DNA of 64,000 bases from positions 18,437,195 through 18,501,194 of the forward strand of contig NC_047068.1 in assembly GCF_902459465.1 (NCBI RefSeq). The letters run 5' to 3'. The notes below the pieces were generated by a model, which saw nothing but the letters and a program-made list of their open reading frames with translations, was not told the origin of the DNA and made no database searches. Both the position numbers and the translations under genes were made by a program. Below are positions 1 to 11,928 of the stretch, in pieces. Position 1 is the first letter of the stretch; each line of letters starts with the position of its first letter. This stretch comes from Asterias rubens. Its lineage: Eukaryota > Echinodermata > Asteroidea > Forcipulatida > Asteriidae.

Positions 1-236
1 CCACTCTTTCCAACCAAAACACCTTGCGTAACAAGCCTATATTAAAAAAAAGTTCTCTGATTAATTTTCCCCACCGTAGGGCCCAAGTAAAAAAAAAATT
101 CAACATGAAAAAAAAAACCCAAGAAAACAAAATTATTGCAGCAATGAATAGCTAAATGTATGATTAACAATATAAATAAATAAATTAAACTACAATATTT
201 ATCAGTACGAGTAAAACTTTTTAAAAACATTTATTT

Positions 237-362
237 GGGTGCGAGTTGACTTGGGTACGAGTTGACTCAGGTACGAGTTGACTCGGGTACAAGTTGACTT
301 AGGTACGAGTTGACTTGGGTACGAGTTGACTTGGGTACGAGTTGACTTGGTACGAGATGACC
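237..362. repeat. 16-bp minisatellite, about 8 copies
   Basis: Eight head-to-tail copies of a 16-bp unit close to GGGTACGAGTTGACTT, with scattered single-base changes; the last copy is degenerate. The reading frames through it (repeating VPKSTRTQ-like peptides) follow from the repeat and are not taken as genes. The same GGGTACGA(A/G)(G/T)TGACT motif returns near the right edge of each sulfotransferase unit. Confidence 0.9.
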
Positions 363-614
363 CGAATTCGTTGACACAGTACATGTGAACGTCAGCTTCG
401 TACCCAGGCCAACGGTAATCGATCTCGCTACAACTTTTCCCCCGGCATGCTGCATGCGCCGCCTTCTTTTCTTGCTCTCGCTCATAAAATTATACCCCTG
501 GAATTGGTTCATTCGCTGTTGAACTAGACTTTATTTCAAGTCTGAAATTGCGGTTGCAAATGACAGAAGTTTACAGGCTAACAAGAGGGCGCTATTTAAG
601 GCAACAATAGACCT

Positions 615-808
615 GGGCCCAACTTCATGGCTCTGCTTACCGTAAGCACAGAATCGGCGCTTACGGAAGCAGGGAATTATGTGTCTACGGCAAGCGTATT
701 ACACGGATAGCGGCAAATTGTGGCTTCTGCGCGTGCGTACTCAACGTTACTAGGCATTCTATGGTTACAAGGCTAGCGCAGAAATTCCCGTAAAGCTTGG
801 AATTTGGA
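615..808. repeat. Interspersed repeat of the 'gcttaccgtaagc' type
   Basis: Begins GGGCCCAACTTCATGGCTC and carries inverted 'gcttacggtaagc'-like words. I recall this style of short interspersed repeat from echinoderm DNA; a related stretch beginning 'cccaatttcatgaagcc' lies near 55057. It sits just outside the left border of the tandem array. No gene is seen between 363 and 865. Confidence 0.45.
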
Positions 809-894
809 CTGGTATCAAAATAATTTGATCCATATCTATCTCACAATGCACCTCATTCAACAGTCTGCGCTTGCGCAATGGTATTTGTGAATAG

Positions 895-1026
895 GGCCGT
901 GTCCGAAACGACGACTTCGGCTACAGCTAGCTACCGCTAGATCGCGCGCGTCTGCCTATCATCAACACTGGTAGACGCGCTGATCTAGCCGTAGCTGTAG
1001 CCGAAGTCGTCGTTTCAGACACGGCC
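895..1026. mobile_element. 132-bp foldback MITE with TAG target duplication
   Basis: The ends are inverted copies of GGCCGTGTC(C/T)GAAACGACGA and the whole element folds back on itself (ctacagctagc.../...gtagctgtag). TAG is duplicated at 892-894 and 1027-1029. Units B (12751-12765) and C keep the uninterrupted site 'gtgaataggtctatgaac', so this is an insertion after unit A formed. A 3-bp duplication and GGC-type ends suggest PIF/Harbinger, which is an inference. Confidence 0.88.
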
Positions 1027-1720
1027 TAGGTCTATGAACTGCCATGTACTAAAAACCCACGCCGCACACATGGAACCAAGTCAACAATCAGCAATTTCTC
1101 CTCCAACGTGCAATGACATTGTGTCGGGGGGGGGGGGTCTTTTATAAACGTATTAAAGGAGGGGTCACAGGTCGCAGATACTTTTTTAGGGCAGAAAATT
1201 GTTTGCACATAAAATGGGTGAAGTATAACACGCCAACAATGTCGGGTGGTATTTATTTTAATTAGGGTTTACATGGTGCTGCGGCGCATCATACAGCAGC
1301 CACAGCCAGGAACACCGGGGTGAACCTCTTTCCTTTTCAATGAGTGCACTGGGTTCTTCCCGTTCAACACATGGGACCAACGGCTTTACGTCCAATCCGA
1401 AGGACGAAACAATGGTTAAATGTCTTGCTTAATGACACAAGTGTCACGGCTGATGCAAGGTTAAGCCCTATGATAGGACTCTTCCCGATCCTCTGTGCTG
1501 TACATAGATACAGACGAAAGTAAGGCCGCCAGGGCTAATGCAAGGGTATGATTTCATGCATCTGTAACAAATAATATTTTAAAAAAGTATCCGTATTTGT
1601 AAAATGTATTATACATACACATAAATTTATTTATTCACAGTGCAATCATTCAGCGGGTTTCGTGAACTGGTATGGGGTGAGATAGACGGTGTTTCCGGTG
1701 AAATGGATATGGAGACGACA
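1027..1720. other. Unit left part, no gene seen
   Basis: Unique sequence shared by the three units (12761-13451 and 24680-25366 in B and C), with a G run near 1126. I find no splice-bounded exon or recognisable protein here. Confidence 0.5.
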
Positions 1721-2083
1721 TTTAAAGGCACTTGATAGACATTGGTAGTTGTCAAAGACCACTAAATTCTCAACTGGGGTTACCCAACATTATGCATTAA
1801 ATAGCAAACCTGTGAAAATTTGGGTTCAATTGGTCATTGAATAATGCAAATGAATAACGAAAGCAATATCAGTCTTTGGCATTACTTTTGTGGTGCTTTC
1901 AGATGCATAATAAAGAGGCCTCAGCTGGAGTATTTTATTACCTCTTTCTCAACAATTGCATTATACCAGAGGGCGCCGTTTCACATAATGTTTTATACTA
2001 CCAACAGCTTTCCATCGCTTGATAACAATTTGTTTATGCGCCAATCACTTTGAGTATTTGTCAACAGTGTCCATTTTGCCTAT
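1721..2083. mobile_element. Diverged copy of the 'cagtggacactattggtaat' foldback family (E family), unit A
   Basis: Outer ends 'tttaaaggcacttgatagacattggta' and 'tgtcaacagtgtccattttgcc' are inverted relatives of the family ends. The conserved interior word near 'gagggcgccgtttcacataatgttttata' is present. It lies downstream of the SULT stop codon. Confidence 0.65.
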
Positions 2084-2825
2084 TAAAAAGAACAAACTAG
2101 AACAGGACAAAAGCATGATTTTTTTTTTACACTCGGTATACCTGTTTTTATTATCAACAACGATTTGATCTGCTTCTCATAAGTGTGATAATGACGACGG
2201 TGCCAGCTTGGTTGAGTTTCGTTCATGTATCTGCTTCGAGACAATATTGAATCCCTCTGAAAAACGTATGATAGAGGAATATAGGTCAACGGCTTTTTGC
2301 AAATTATGTCATATCAATACAAAATTGTAAACCTGGACCAAAACTTGTTTCCAAAATAATTATAAAGTAGGCCTATGGCGCCAAAATCTATAGCAATTCA
2401 TGAAAGCAAAAACAGCCTTGTTGCGTTACTTTTGTGTGCTTTCTGATACATAATAAAAAAGGCCTCAGTTTTAAAGTATTTTATTACCCCTTTCTTAAGA
2501 TAATTACATTACTCGAGAGGGAGCCGTTTCCCACGATGAATAATGAACTCCCATTTTATTCTACTAACATTATTTCATTATTAGTTGCCATCGTTGTTAA
2601 TCGTCAATTTCTAAATAAAATCATTATAATGTAAAAAGGAAAACAGGCTTTATAGCATTGGTTAATAACTGTACAGATCCCTTCATTAAAATAGTGTTTT
2701 ATTTTAAATCCATACTCATTTTATAGAATTACAATGTATTGTGTTTTAAAATAAAACTTATGTTTGACATTGATTAAGAAGTTCAAAATCTTCCGAAGCC
2801 ATTGCCTTGATCCAAGACAAGATGA

Positions 2826-5800
2826 TCACATTTCAAATGTCAGACCAGTATCCTTAAGCCTCTCTTTGCATAGTGCGTCTAGAGCCTCGCTTTGAGATGG
2901 GGACAACTGTGCCTTCCAACCACCCTCTTTGCCTGAAATGGATAAAGGGAAAAGGTGCAATACAATGCAATTATTGTTCAATTCAATTAAAGACAGTGGA
3001 CACTATTGGTAATTGTCAAAGACTAGTCTTCACAGTTGGTGCATCTCAACATATGCATAAAATATCAAACCTGTGAAAATTTCAGCTCAATCGGTCATCA
3101 AAGTTGCGAGATAATAATGAAAGAAGAAAACACCCTTGTCACACGAAGTTGTGTGCTTTCTGATGCTTGATTTCGAGACCTCAAGTTCTAAACTTGAGGT
3201 CTCGAAATCAAATTCGTGGAAAATTACTTCTTTCTCGAAAACTACGCTACGTCACTTCAGAGGGAGCGGTTTCTCACAATGTTTTATACCATCAACCTTT
3301 CCCCATTACTCGTAATCAAGAAAGGTTTTATGATGATAATTATTTTGAGTAATTACCAATAGTGTCCACTGCCTTTAAACAATTTTTTTTCCCATACTCA
3401 CACTAATAAAAGACAGAATCATCAGGACATTATGGATAGTAGTGCAATGGGAGGCTTTAGAACGCTAGGTGGCAGCAGAACAATGGATTTTACCTGGTAC
3501 GTCTGCTGTCACCAAGCGTCCCAAAGTCGCTAATTTGTACAGATGATGCCCAAGATTACTAATGGGGCAGAAACATGGACAACAACAAAACTGACAGCAC
3601 AAACAGCAATGGAGAGACATTTAAAATGCTATACATGTTATCTCAATTAGAGACAGGATTAAATGTACAGCAATACAAAAGAAAACAGGCTGGAGTAAGA
3701 TACATCATAAGGACAACACAACAAGCAAAATTAGATGGACGACAAGAATAATGGATTGGCAACCAAGGATAGGGAATGGAAAAGAGGTAGACAGAGAAGA
3801 AGATGGAGAGATTACATCAGGGTTTATGCAAGAACAACATATCCCAGAACTGCAAGAAATAGAAATGAATGTCATTTACATGAGGAGGGCTACATCCTAC
3901 ACTGGATGAAGATGATGATGAATGTCAAAAAAATAGCGACAACATTAAGACCAGCTTAGAGCAGAGCAAAGCGAGAGCTGTAGGGAGCGGTCTACAACAA
4001 AAGTTTCAGCGCTTTAACACATAAACATTGGTTTTATAGTCTTACCCTTTCTCATAAATGACTTTCCATCTGCAATCTTGCCAAACCTTTGAGCAATAAT
4101 AGTGTCTGGGTTGGTCATAGGGTTATTCTTCATGCTCTCAAAGCTGCAGTGATCGGTAATGGCGTCTATGATTTCATCTGAGAAGGATTTCCCAAGGAAC
4201 TCACTGATTTGCTTCACCGTCCCACGAAGGTCCTTATAGGATTGTAAGACAATAACAAAAAACAGTGTTCAAATCAACAGGGTTAAAAACAACTTCACTG
4301 GCTCCCTATCTCTCAACGAATCATCTTCGAGCTGATTCTCCTTGTCCACAAAGCACTCAACGGCAAGGCTCCCAACTACATGAATATTATCTCGGAACTA
4401 CTTCAAGTTAACACTCCGTCAAGGAATCTTTGACCATGTTGCTTCTCTTCATTGAACCTAGGCTACCCACTGAAGATCAGTCAAAAATGCAATCGAAAAT
4501 CTCCTCGGTAGAGTTAATGTGCTTTTCCAAGTCCATGGGTTCATCATGTATACTTTTAAATTGTACTATTCCTTTAAAACCCACCTTCTTCATGTCTTTA
4601 AACTGAAGCACCAGGACGTGATCTTCATTCCTCTTCTCCCAGAACTTCAGAATGTGATCCCACCAACTGCCGAACGGAACTTGAAAATAAGAATATCAGA
4701 TCGTTATTGTTACGGTCGTTTCATGTTCATATACTAATGTGACAAAAACCGTTTGACAACAGACCTCATTACTGAATAGGTCACAGTTTGTTTGTTCATG
4801 TTTTTTTCATGTTTCAGAAGAATGGAAAATCGAAAATCTACCTCGCGGTTGTAGAACTAGCAAGACAAGTTCTCAAAAGAAAATCTACCCAGCCAGTAGA
4901 TACAAAGGCAAACCAAAACATAGAACCACCTTGTTTTACTTACGGGTGTTTTTCAGGAATCTCTCAAATACGTCATCAAATTGGTAATTCCTGTGAGGTG
5001 CTGTAAGATTTCCGTGATGAAAGAAAGACACAATGGTGTCTTTAGGATTCCTGATGACGTAGACCATCTTAATCTTCTTCTCCCATACTTCAGGAGGTAG
5101 TAGTTGGCTTGGAAGATGAGACTTGATAAATCGAGGAGTGGACCTTGGCATATTGGCTACCATCTTATCACTCCTTGGCATCTGAAGAAGAAACACATTT
5201 TTTTATAGGCCTATCCATAAAAGTGAAGTAACAAAATGCCCTTTTCGAAACAACGGCTGCGCCTTTGGATTCACCTTCAGGCTCCGTCTGAAGCCCCGAG
5301 CCCCAAGCATGTACGCAAAGCACGCGCAATAAAATAGGGAGGTTTAGCTGGGCGTTACGGGAGCAAAAATGAACGCGAACATCAGACAATATGGTTTTGT
5401 TAAAATCTCACGTTTTTAGCATCCGTGAAGTTACCATTTTTTACGTCGGTACGTACGTGCAGCAGACGTCAAACGTGAGTATGAAATACTAGCCCAAAGT
5501 GGTGACGTCACCTCAAAACCATACCAATTTCTGACGATCATGTTCATGTTCACGTATTTGCTCGAGTAACGTGCAGCTAAATCTCCCTCCAGCTACACGT
5601 TACGCGAGCAAAAAACGTGAACGTCAAAACATTGTGACGTATTTAATATAATATGTTAAAGGCAGTGGACACTATTGGTAATTACTCAACATAATTATGA
5701 GCACAAAACCTTACTTGGTAATGGGTAATGGGGAAAGGTTGATGGTATAAAACATTGTTAAAAACGGCTCCCTCTGAAGTGCCATAGTTTTCGAGAAAGA

Positions 5801-8800
5801 AGTAATTTTCCACGAATTTGATTTCGATACCTCAGATTTAGAATTTGAGGTCTCGAAATCAACCATCTAAACGCGCACAACTTCGTGTGACAAGGATGTT
5901 TTTTCTATCATTATTATATCGCAACTTTGACCACCAATTGAGCATGTTGAGATACACCAAATCAGAAGACTGGTCTTTGACAATTACCAATAGTGTCCAC
6001 TGTCTTTAAGTAGTCTATACATTGTTACGTGTTTTGATAAGCCAATTGAGGGCAACGACAAGTCACCACGTAAACTAATATAGTGCATTTTTTAGTAATT
6101 TTATTTACTAATTCGCGTCTACTTTACCTCTGGGTGCGCTGCACCAGCGTGGGTCATCTCTAAGAATGGAACTCTAAGCAGTGTGTGTTTCTTATTTACT
6201 TCCTCAATGTTCCCATCGTGAAGTATAGTGGACATTATCTCTTGCGTCCACGTGGTTCCTTTATTAGGCGGGGAAAAAAGACCAACCAAAACCAAAGTCA
6301 AGAATAAGTAAAACGAGGAGGAAAAAATGAAAGGCACCGGACACGTTCTATTAATGTCATAGACATTTCAGCTTTGAATGGTGAAAGTGCAACTGCAAGA
6401 TGGCCGCCTAATTGTCTTGCTAACTTGTGAAATGCTTCACCTGAGCAGTTTTGTCCTGCTACAGTGAGCACGAAATTTGCTTACCGTTAAGCAGCCTATG
6501 ACATTGGGCTATGTTGCCCAGACTAAAAATCCTTTTGTTTTATACTTTGTCAATTTGTTCGGGGGTCGTCAGGGTTATCCTGCTTCTTTAATTTCGTGTA
6601 TACTGTACAAATTATTTGATGTAATTTTTTTCAATCTTTTTATCTTCTCCATTTGTTGAGGTTTTGAGGAAATAGATAAATAACAAATAAAAAACCATAC
6701 ACCTAATATGCTATACCTGATTTAGGGTAAGTAACAATGAACACGTCATCTTCTCGAATTTCAAACGTCTTGAGATCGTCCATGGTGCTTTTTAACGTAT
6801 CTACAGCAAGATGAACTCCTTCATACTCGTACGTATCAAAACCTTTTGCATCTTCTTGTTTCAAATTGGCAAGTACTGCCATCACTGAAGGAGAAATAAA
6901 TAATACATGTTAAATTTGCATCGGGGATAAAGAATATTAAATAGTCTGTGTACTTTTGTATATTAAAGAAGGTTGAATAAAATTCCTCCTCCAGTGGAAA
7001 AACACAAATTCTGTAATATTTCTTTAATTTTTTCCCCACAGAACTCCACAGGGGCTGCGTGTTAAGTATATTACACTATACAGTGCTCACAAACATCGGT
7101 TTAAGGGTACAAAAAAATATAACTAAGGAATAAATACTAAGGTTTGCGATGTGACACCATTTACTTATACCATTTTAGCCTACTATACAAATAAATAAAA
7201 ACGTATAATTTCATTTATGTAATTTCACAGAAGAGTGCAAAGTACAAACGAAGACCGATAAAAACATACACATACACATTGTACTGTGATGGATTATAAC
7301 AAGTATCTGAATTACTATCAGTTTATCTCCTGATGCCACAATTAAAGAACCAGACAATATCTATTAAAGGCGGTCGGGACATTTTAATTAAAACACGGCT
7401 TTATATACAGCACCAAAATATGAAAAATAATTAAACTTAAAGTCACCTGGAAATATAATTTTTTTTCTTTCAAACATAAGAGTATATGCTTACGAACAAT
7501 AAAACAATTTTTTTAGTAATTGTTTGTCACGATTTATATGTTTAAAATATATATAAAGTTGTTTGAGGGGCTGACTGCGCCTACCCCTTTTGTGACGTCA
7601 ATCGAGGCAGAGTTTGCCTGCAATGCGTATAGTAAACACACGTGCAAAGTACATGTACGTCCAAGTCGTGAGTTGGTACAATTTAAAAAGTGTTTTTCTG
7701 CATTCAGCAGCAATACACCTGGTCGGCATTGCCGGAAAAAACAATTTTTTTTTTGTGAAACGTACAAACTCACGACTTGGTCCGTACATGTACTTTGCAA
7801 TTGTGTTTACTCTACGCATTACAGGCAAAGTCTGCCTCGATTGACGTCACGAACAGCGCCCTCTCGGGTCGGGGTCTACTCTTAAATTTGTAAATAACAT
7901 AAGAACTGATTGTTTAAAACCTTAGTTAACTGTTTATTCACATTCCACTCATCAAAACACATATATTAGTGACAAAAGCTTTATTTTGAAAAAAATACCA
8001 CTTCCAGGTGACTTTAAACTTGCAGAGTGGCACTGACCCCCACTTACTGACGTCCCTAAATACCAGGGATGTAGCGATATAGCGCAAAATGTAATGACTG
8101 GAACTAGTTGTCTGTAAATATTTGCCTCATGTGACCATTTGGAGGAAGGAAAACCCTGGAGGAAGGAAATCCTTTCGTCATCATGGTGTGACATGGCCCT
8201 AGAATAATTCCATGAGAACTTGATTGATTGCTTTCATAGACCATGTGAACTTTGTTTACAATAGGTGTGACCTTGAAATTCTTTGTGTATTATGGCAGGC
8301 ACAATACTGCACAGGTCATAATTTATGGGAAACTTGGCATTTTGTGTAATAATTTCCAGATAAATCCCGGACAAGTTTTGAGATGTGCCCCCTTTCATCA
8401 TATCAAAAATTGATAAAAATTAGACGGTGCAATCTCCATAAAGATTTTATGATTTCTTTCATTAGGCTGTGTACAAATCGTGCCTGCAGGAAGGAAGTCC
8501 ATGCTCTGTGGCTCTTTTGTAAACATGTGATGTCACAGGTCACACCGTCTATTGCAAGATGACTGTTGTGATAAAACTACACATAAGACTGGTACAAGTT
8601 TACACTAACTTGTTTATTCATAACAATTTATGGGATCATGCATGCTCAACGGCTCAACCAATGCGGACGTCACGTACTCACAGCATACTCGCAGACCTCC
8701 ATGCTCACAACCAGCAACCAACGTGTTCAAGCAAAAATAATGTGTCATTTACAACAATTGGTCTCCAACCTGTTATAAACATTAGTAATATTTACATTTC

Positions 8801-8886
8801 AGCGATCCGGCTATTGCCAATGCCCATACCATAGCAATTTTGAACCAGTACTCACTTTTCTGTTGTATGTCTTGAGGGGAAGCCAT
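2826..8886 (-). CDS. Cytosolic sulfotransferase A (SULT1-like), 7 exons, intact
   Basis: Predicted to transfer sulfonate from PAPS to a hydroxyl or amine of a small acceptor in the cytosol. Coding exons 5' to 3': 8886-8856, 6884-6717, 6258-6128, 5181-4944, 4679-4585, 4232-4046, 2932-2826. All introns are GT-AG and the phases join into 318 codons, slightly longer than the usual 285-300. Visible landmarks: YPKSGTTW at residues 63-70 (5'-phosphosulfate loop), catalytic His in FIKSHLP (His132), RNPKD at 154-158 with SFFHH (3'-phosphate site), and RKGKEGGWK at 282-290. The start is the first ATG of exon 1 (MASPQD), 130-150 nt downstream of a TATA box. It is the first gene of a tandem array. Substrate is unknown; a sulfated steroid is a plausible guess for this animal group. 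Confidence 0.93.
2987..3378. mobile_element. E-family foldback element with central palindrome, unit A
   Basis: Ends 'ttaaagacagtggacactattggtaatt' and 'aattaccaatagtgtccactgccttt' are inverted repeats. At the centre (about 3168-3211) sits a near-perfect palindrome, 'gatttcgagacctcaag' facing its complement. Located in intron 6 of SULT A. Confidence 0.85.
3540..3960 (+). pseudogene. LINE reverse transcriptase C-terminal relic, unit A
   Basis: Frames on the plus strand spell pieces typical of the end of a non-LTR retrotransposon ORF2: GAETWTTTKLTAQTAMERHL, then RDRIK..IQKKTG, then KRGRQRRRWRDYI and HLHEEGYILHW. Frameshifts and stops separate them, so it is dead. It lies in SULT A intron 6. 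Unit C keeps it; unit B has lost about 300 bp of it. Confidence 0.75.
4290..4520 (+). pseudogene. CR1/L2-type LINE ORF2 fragment, unit A
   Basis: From 4290 the plus strand reads QLHWLPISQRIIFELILL, VHKALNGKAPNYM, then TPSRNL and a stop. This is the conserved C-terminal block (LHWLP..RI.FK, ..KAL.G.AP.Y) of many CR1/L2-like non-LTR retrotransposons. It is a 5'-truncated, dead copy inside SULT A intron 5, antisense to the gene. Confidence 0.78.
5336..5640. mobile_element. Foldback element with 'gttacgcgagcaaa' arms, unit A
   Basis: 'agggaggtttagctgggcgttac' at the left is answered by the inverted 'gtaacgtgcagctaaatctccct' near 5565-5590, and a further 'cgttacgcgagcaaa' arm follows. Non-coding, in SULT A intron 3. 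Sister copies: 16775-17082 and 28970-29272. Confidence 0.6.
5656..6008. mobile_element. E-family foldback element, unit A, intron 3
   Basis: Inverted ends 'ttaaaggcagtggacactattggtaatt' and 'aattaccaatagtgtccactgtcttt'. The centre is a palindrome of the 'gatttcga(g/t)acctca' type. It lies 120 bp downstream of SULT exon 3. Confidence 0.85.
6885..7436. other. Intron 1 of SULT A, AT-rich, nothing recognised
   Basis: AT-rich intronic sequence between the exon 2 acceptor and the Kolobok-like element. No coding signal was seen. Confidence 0.5.
7441..8013. mobile_element. Kolobok-like non-autonomous element with TTAA target site, unit A
   Basis: 573 bp with terminal AGTCACCTGGAA and its complement, exactly flanked by TTAA (7437-7440 and 8014-8017). 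The middle is a long inverted repeat (gacgtcaatcgaggcaga.../...tctgcctcgattgacgtc). On the minus strand near 7770 it keeps the first codons of a THAP-type ORF (MPTRCIAAECRKTLF). TTAA duplications plus a THAP start point to Kolobok; piggyBac is the alternative. The long overlapping ORFs on both strands here are products of the palindrome. Confidence 0.82.
8018..8855. other. Intron 1 of SULT A, no further gene
   Basis: Unique unit sequence between the Kolobok-like element and exon 1. No exon or RNA gene was seen. In unit C the same stretch is split by a P-like transposon. Confidence 0.5.
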
Positions 8887-9030
8887 TGTTGCTCTTTGGT
8901 TGGTGTTCTATCTCTTGTGTGCAAGATCAAGGAAGTGAGTGCGATGTAGAACCTCTGACGAGTGAGTGCTCGTAATTTGCTTGTTTATTATACCAATTCT
9001 ACCTCAATGATTATACACCATCCGATGCGT

Positions 9031-9042
9031 GCCTTATTTATA
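9031..9042 (-). promoter_or_regulatory. TATA box of SULT A
   Basis: On the minus strand TATAAATAAGGC lies about 150 bp upstream of the exon 1 ATG. It is conserved in units B and C at the same spacing and absent from the solo exon 1 remnant at 40214. Confidence 0.6.
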
Positions 9043-9292
9043 CCTCCCTGCACGTACACCGTACCTCTTGTCACCGCATTACATAATACATGTGATTATT
9101 ACAATGTGAGCCGTACCTCTGCTCTGCTCTGCGCATGCACCGACTTCATTCAAACAACCGTATAGCTGTATTGTGGAGCAAAAGATTTCTTTCTTTATAG
9201 AAATGTGCACCGACGTAAAAATTATAGGCATTCTGTATCTGTGTTTTGATTGGTCCAAGCATGGAGCTATACAAAAAGTCCGGGGTGACGTG

Positions 9293-9330
9293 GTCCGAGG
9301 TGACGTGGCTGCTACCACGTCACCTCGGAC
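9293..9330. repeat. Perfect hairpin, 16-bp arms, 6-base loop
   Basis: GTCCGAGGTGACGTGG, loop CTGCTA, then the exact complement. It lies upstream of the SULT promoter and holds TGACGT (CRE-like) words. Unit C ends inside this loop. A second inverted pair, GGATCTAGGTGAAAGG (9364-9379) and its complement (9432-9447), follows. Confidence 0.85.
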
Positions 9331-9806
9331 TCACGGCACTTGCGGTGACGTCTGCATACGGCCGGATCTAGGTGAAAGGTGTAAATGAACGGGGATTGGA
9401 CCTCGTAGTGTGACCTCAGATGTTCGGGCTACCTTTCACCTAGATCCATACGCACACGATCGAAAGTGCAGCTGCCAAAAAGGTCCCCTCGGACAAAACA
9501 CAGATATGGAAAGCTTGCGTCACTGCACTGCATGCTATCCAGTGAAAGTATCCGATGATAGCCCCCTGCATCGCCCCCTTCCAACATAAAAGCATTACCC
9601 AACCACTAACAAACCTTTTTTTTTCTTCCCTGGTACCCACACCTCGAGACAGTGACTAATACTGTGTATTGGCCTCAATGTATTAACAATGTTGTAGTTG
9701 GTAGGGCGTAAGCGGCAACCGAGTCTGAGTTACATTTCAAGTATTATTATAATAGGTTCATGACATCGAAGGTATTCGAGGGCCTACACTTATCTTCAAC
9801 ATTTAA

Positions 9807-11860
9807 AGTCACCTGGAAATAGATTTTTTTTTCTTCAAACATTGTAGTACATGTTTCTGAACAATAAAATAATTTTTGGAGTAATTGTTGTTCACGATTT
9901 ATGTTTACAAAAATTAGTAAAGTTGTGTGGGGGTGACTCCGCCTACCCCTTTTGTGAAATCAATCGAGGCAGAGTTTGCCTCGATCGAACATCAAACACA
10001 CGAGTCGTAAGTTTGTACGTTTCGAAAAAGGTTTTTTCTTGCATTTTTCAGGCAATGTCGACCAGGTGTATTGCTGCTGGGTGCAGCAAAACAACTAAAG
10101 ATCGGGTCAGTTTGCAAGCACATGGAGAACTAGTGTGCATCTGCTCAACGCCTTTCACGGCGACCCGTTCAACACGGGAAATTCCCTTCAAATTCACACA
10201 CTCGGGAGACATTTTCATCAGTTTAAGAAAAGTGATTTTGTTAAACTTACAAAGTCGCTCGGCATCGTATAGTATATATATTCCTCTTTCGAAACAGTAC
10301 CCTTTTTATATAAATAAGAGCCAGTAAAGAGGGGCACTTTTTGATTGAAAAAGATGCATTTTGACTAAAATAATCAGTTTCCTATGGAGGTCACACCACA
10401 TTTTGTAATTTTTTGCGGGGGTTGTCCCACTAAATTCAACGGCAAACTCGCTAGCAATCTCGCACCACCAGAAGTCGCATGGTTTTTGAAACGAGATGAA
10501 ATAAGCTTTCCATCCATGTTACATGTTTTGTGATTGGTGGACTGCAAAAAGGGGCACTTTTTGTGTCAAATCATGAAGTCCGTTAGAGAGATTGCACCCC
10601 CCATAGTCTGGACTACGAGCCGTATGGATAGTGCGTTATGTGGCGGAAAGCTAGACCTCTTCATACCGCGCAAAGCACAAACATCGTTTAATCGGAAGCA
10701 GAATACGTCGTTTGGCAAAGCTTTTTGCTGTTTTAATCCATCGTTCTTTATGCCTCAACAATAAATTTATATCTAAGAAGCATTTTGGTTCAACAATGTA
10801 GCGTTTTTAATGTCCAAAGGTATATTTGAATCGTGGAATTTTGTGCTTTTCTTCGACTCGAAAATCACTCGACGTGGCTGGAATACTACATTTAGTTAAT
10901 AGGGGTGTTTTTTGCAGAATATGTGGTGGGCATGCCAAAAATGCTAATACTTCGTTAACAAAGTTGCCAAAAATATGGGACTACATAAAAATATCATTCA
11001 ACACATTAGTAGAAGGGTCCCATGTAATTTTTTTGTTAAATGATGTACAGAAATATCTTGACGAATCAATTTAGTTTGTTGTGTAACATTAAACAATTTT
11101 TGTCATTGTTTATGTAAACTATGTTCAATATTTCTGTATAATCTACTCTACATTATGCGACTTTCAATTAAACTGATTTATTACTCCTACTAACTGCAAT
11201 GTTTTTGTTTTAAATAAACCTTGTGCTTCCTGCCACTTCTTACGAAGTCTAGAAGTTTGATCCCCTAAAATGTAAATGAATTGTTCCATTCCCGGCTGTG
11301 CACTCAAGCCGTTACACAGTCGGCTCACACACAGTGGAGGGATTGTCTGCTCAAAACGGGGCCAAAGTTCTTCATACATGTATGTCTTTTCTAGCGCTGT
11401 GCATGCAGCAAACACTTCGAGCCGTGGTGCTTCGAGAATCCGGAATACACTACACATTTTTACATGAAGAGAAAAGTTCTTTTCTAAAACATGACGCCAT
11501 CCTAACAATTTTTCCAGCTAGTGGGGAAGTCAAAGAAGGTACCTGAAAGACGTAACGAACCTAAAGGAGCATTTGCCTAACGTGTAAAAAAAAATCAGAT
11601 ATTGTTTTTAACTTTGAGGGCATGTTTTTAGCTTGCGCCAAGCGTCACTATCTTGTGTTGGTACTGCATGCGAATTCATCGCGCCTCGATTGACGTCACG
11701 AACAGCACCCTCTTGGGTCGGGCTCATTTTCAAATTTGTAAACAACATGGAAACTAATTTTTTTAAACCTTAGTTAATTGTTTATTCATATTCCATTCAT
11801 CAAAACACATATTTTAGTGAGAAAAGCTTTATTTTGACAAAATACCACTTCCAGGTGACT
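9807..11860 (+). mobile_element. Longer Kolobok-like element with degenerate THAP ORF, unit A
   Basis: 2,054 bp with terminal AGTCACCTGGAAA and its complement, flanked by TTAA at 9803-9806 and 11861-11864. Inside, at about 10054, the plus strand reads MSTRCIAAGCSKTTKDRVSL, a THAP zinc-finger start with its C-x4-C pair; the frame then decays. A minus-strand ORF of 114 codons (11508-11164) is of unknown meaning. The transposase core is not recognisable, so the copy is probably inactive. It is the likely parent type of the short copy at 7441. Confidence 0.75.
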
Positions 11861-11928
11861 TTAATAAAATAAAGCATTTGCACAGCATTTGTAAGGCGCA
11901 CTTTCTCTTTGTAAGCATTCAAAGGCGC

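Noticed and set aside
7520-7885. 121-codon plus-strand frame with matching frames on the minus strand
   Set aside because: It lies in the inverted-repeat middle of the Kolobok-like MITE; the paired frames on both strands are a consequence of the palindrome.
9851-10327. 158-codon ORF
   Set aside because: Only its middle (MSTRCIAAGCSKTTKD...) is meaningful, as a THAP start inside a dead element; the rest is upstream and frame-shifted sequence.
11164-11508. 114-codon minus-strand ORF, identical at 23084-23428
   Set aside because: Identity only reflects the recent duplication; no domain recognised and it lies inside a transposon. Not called as a gene.
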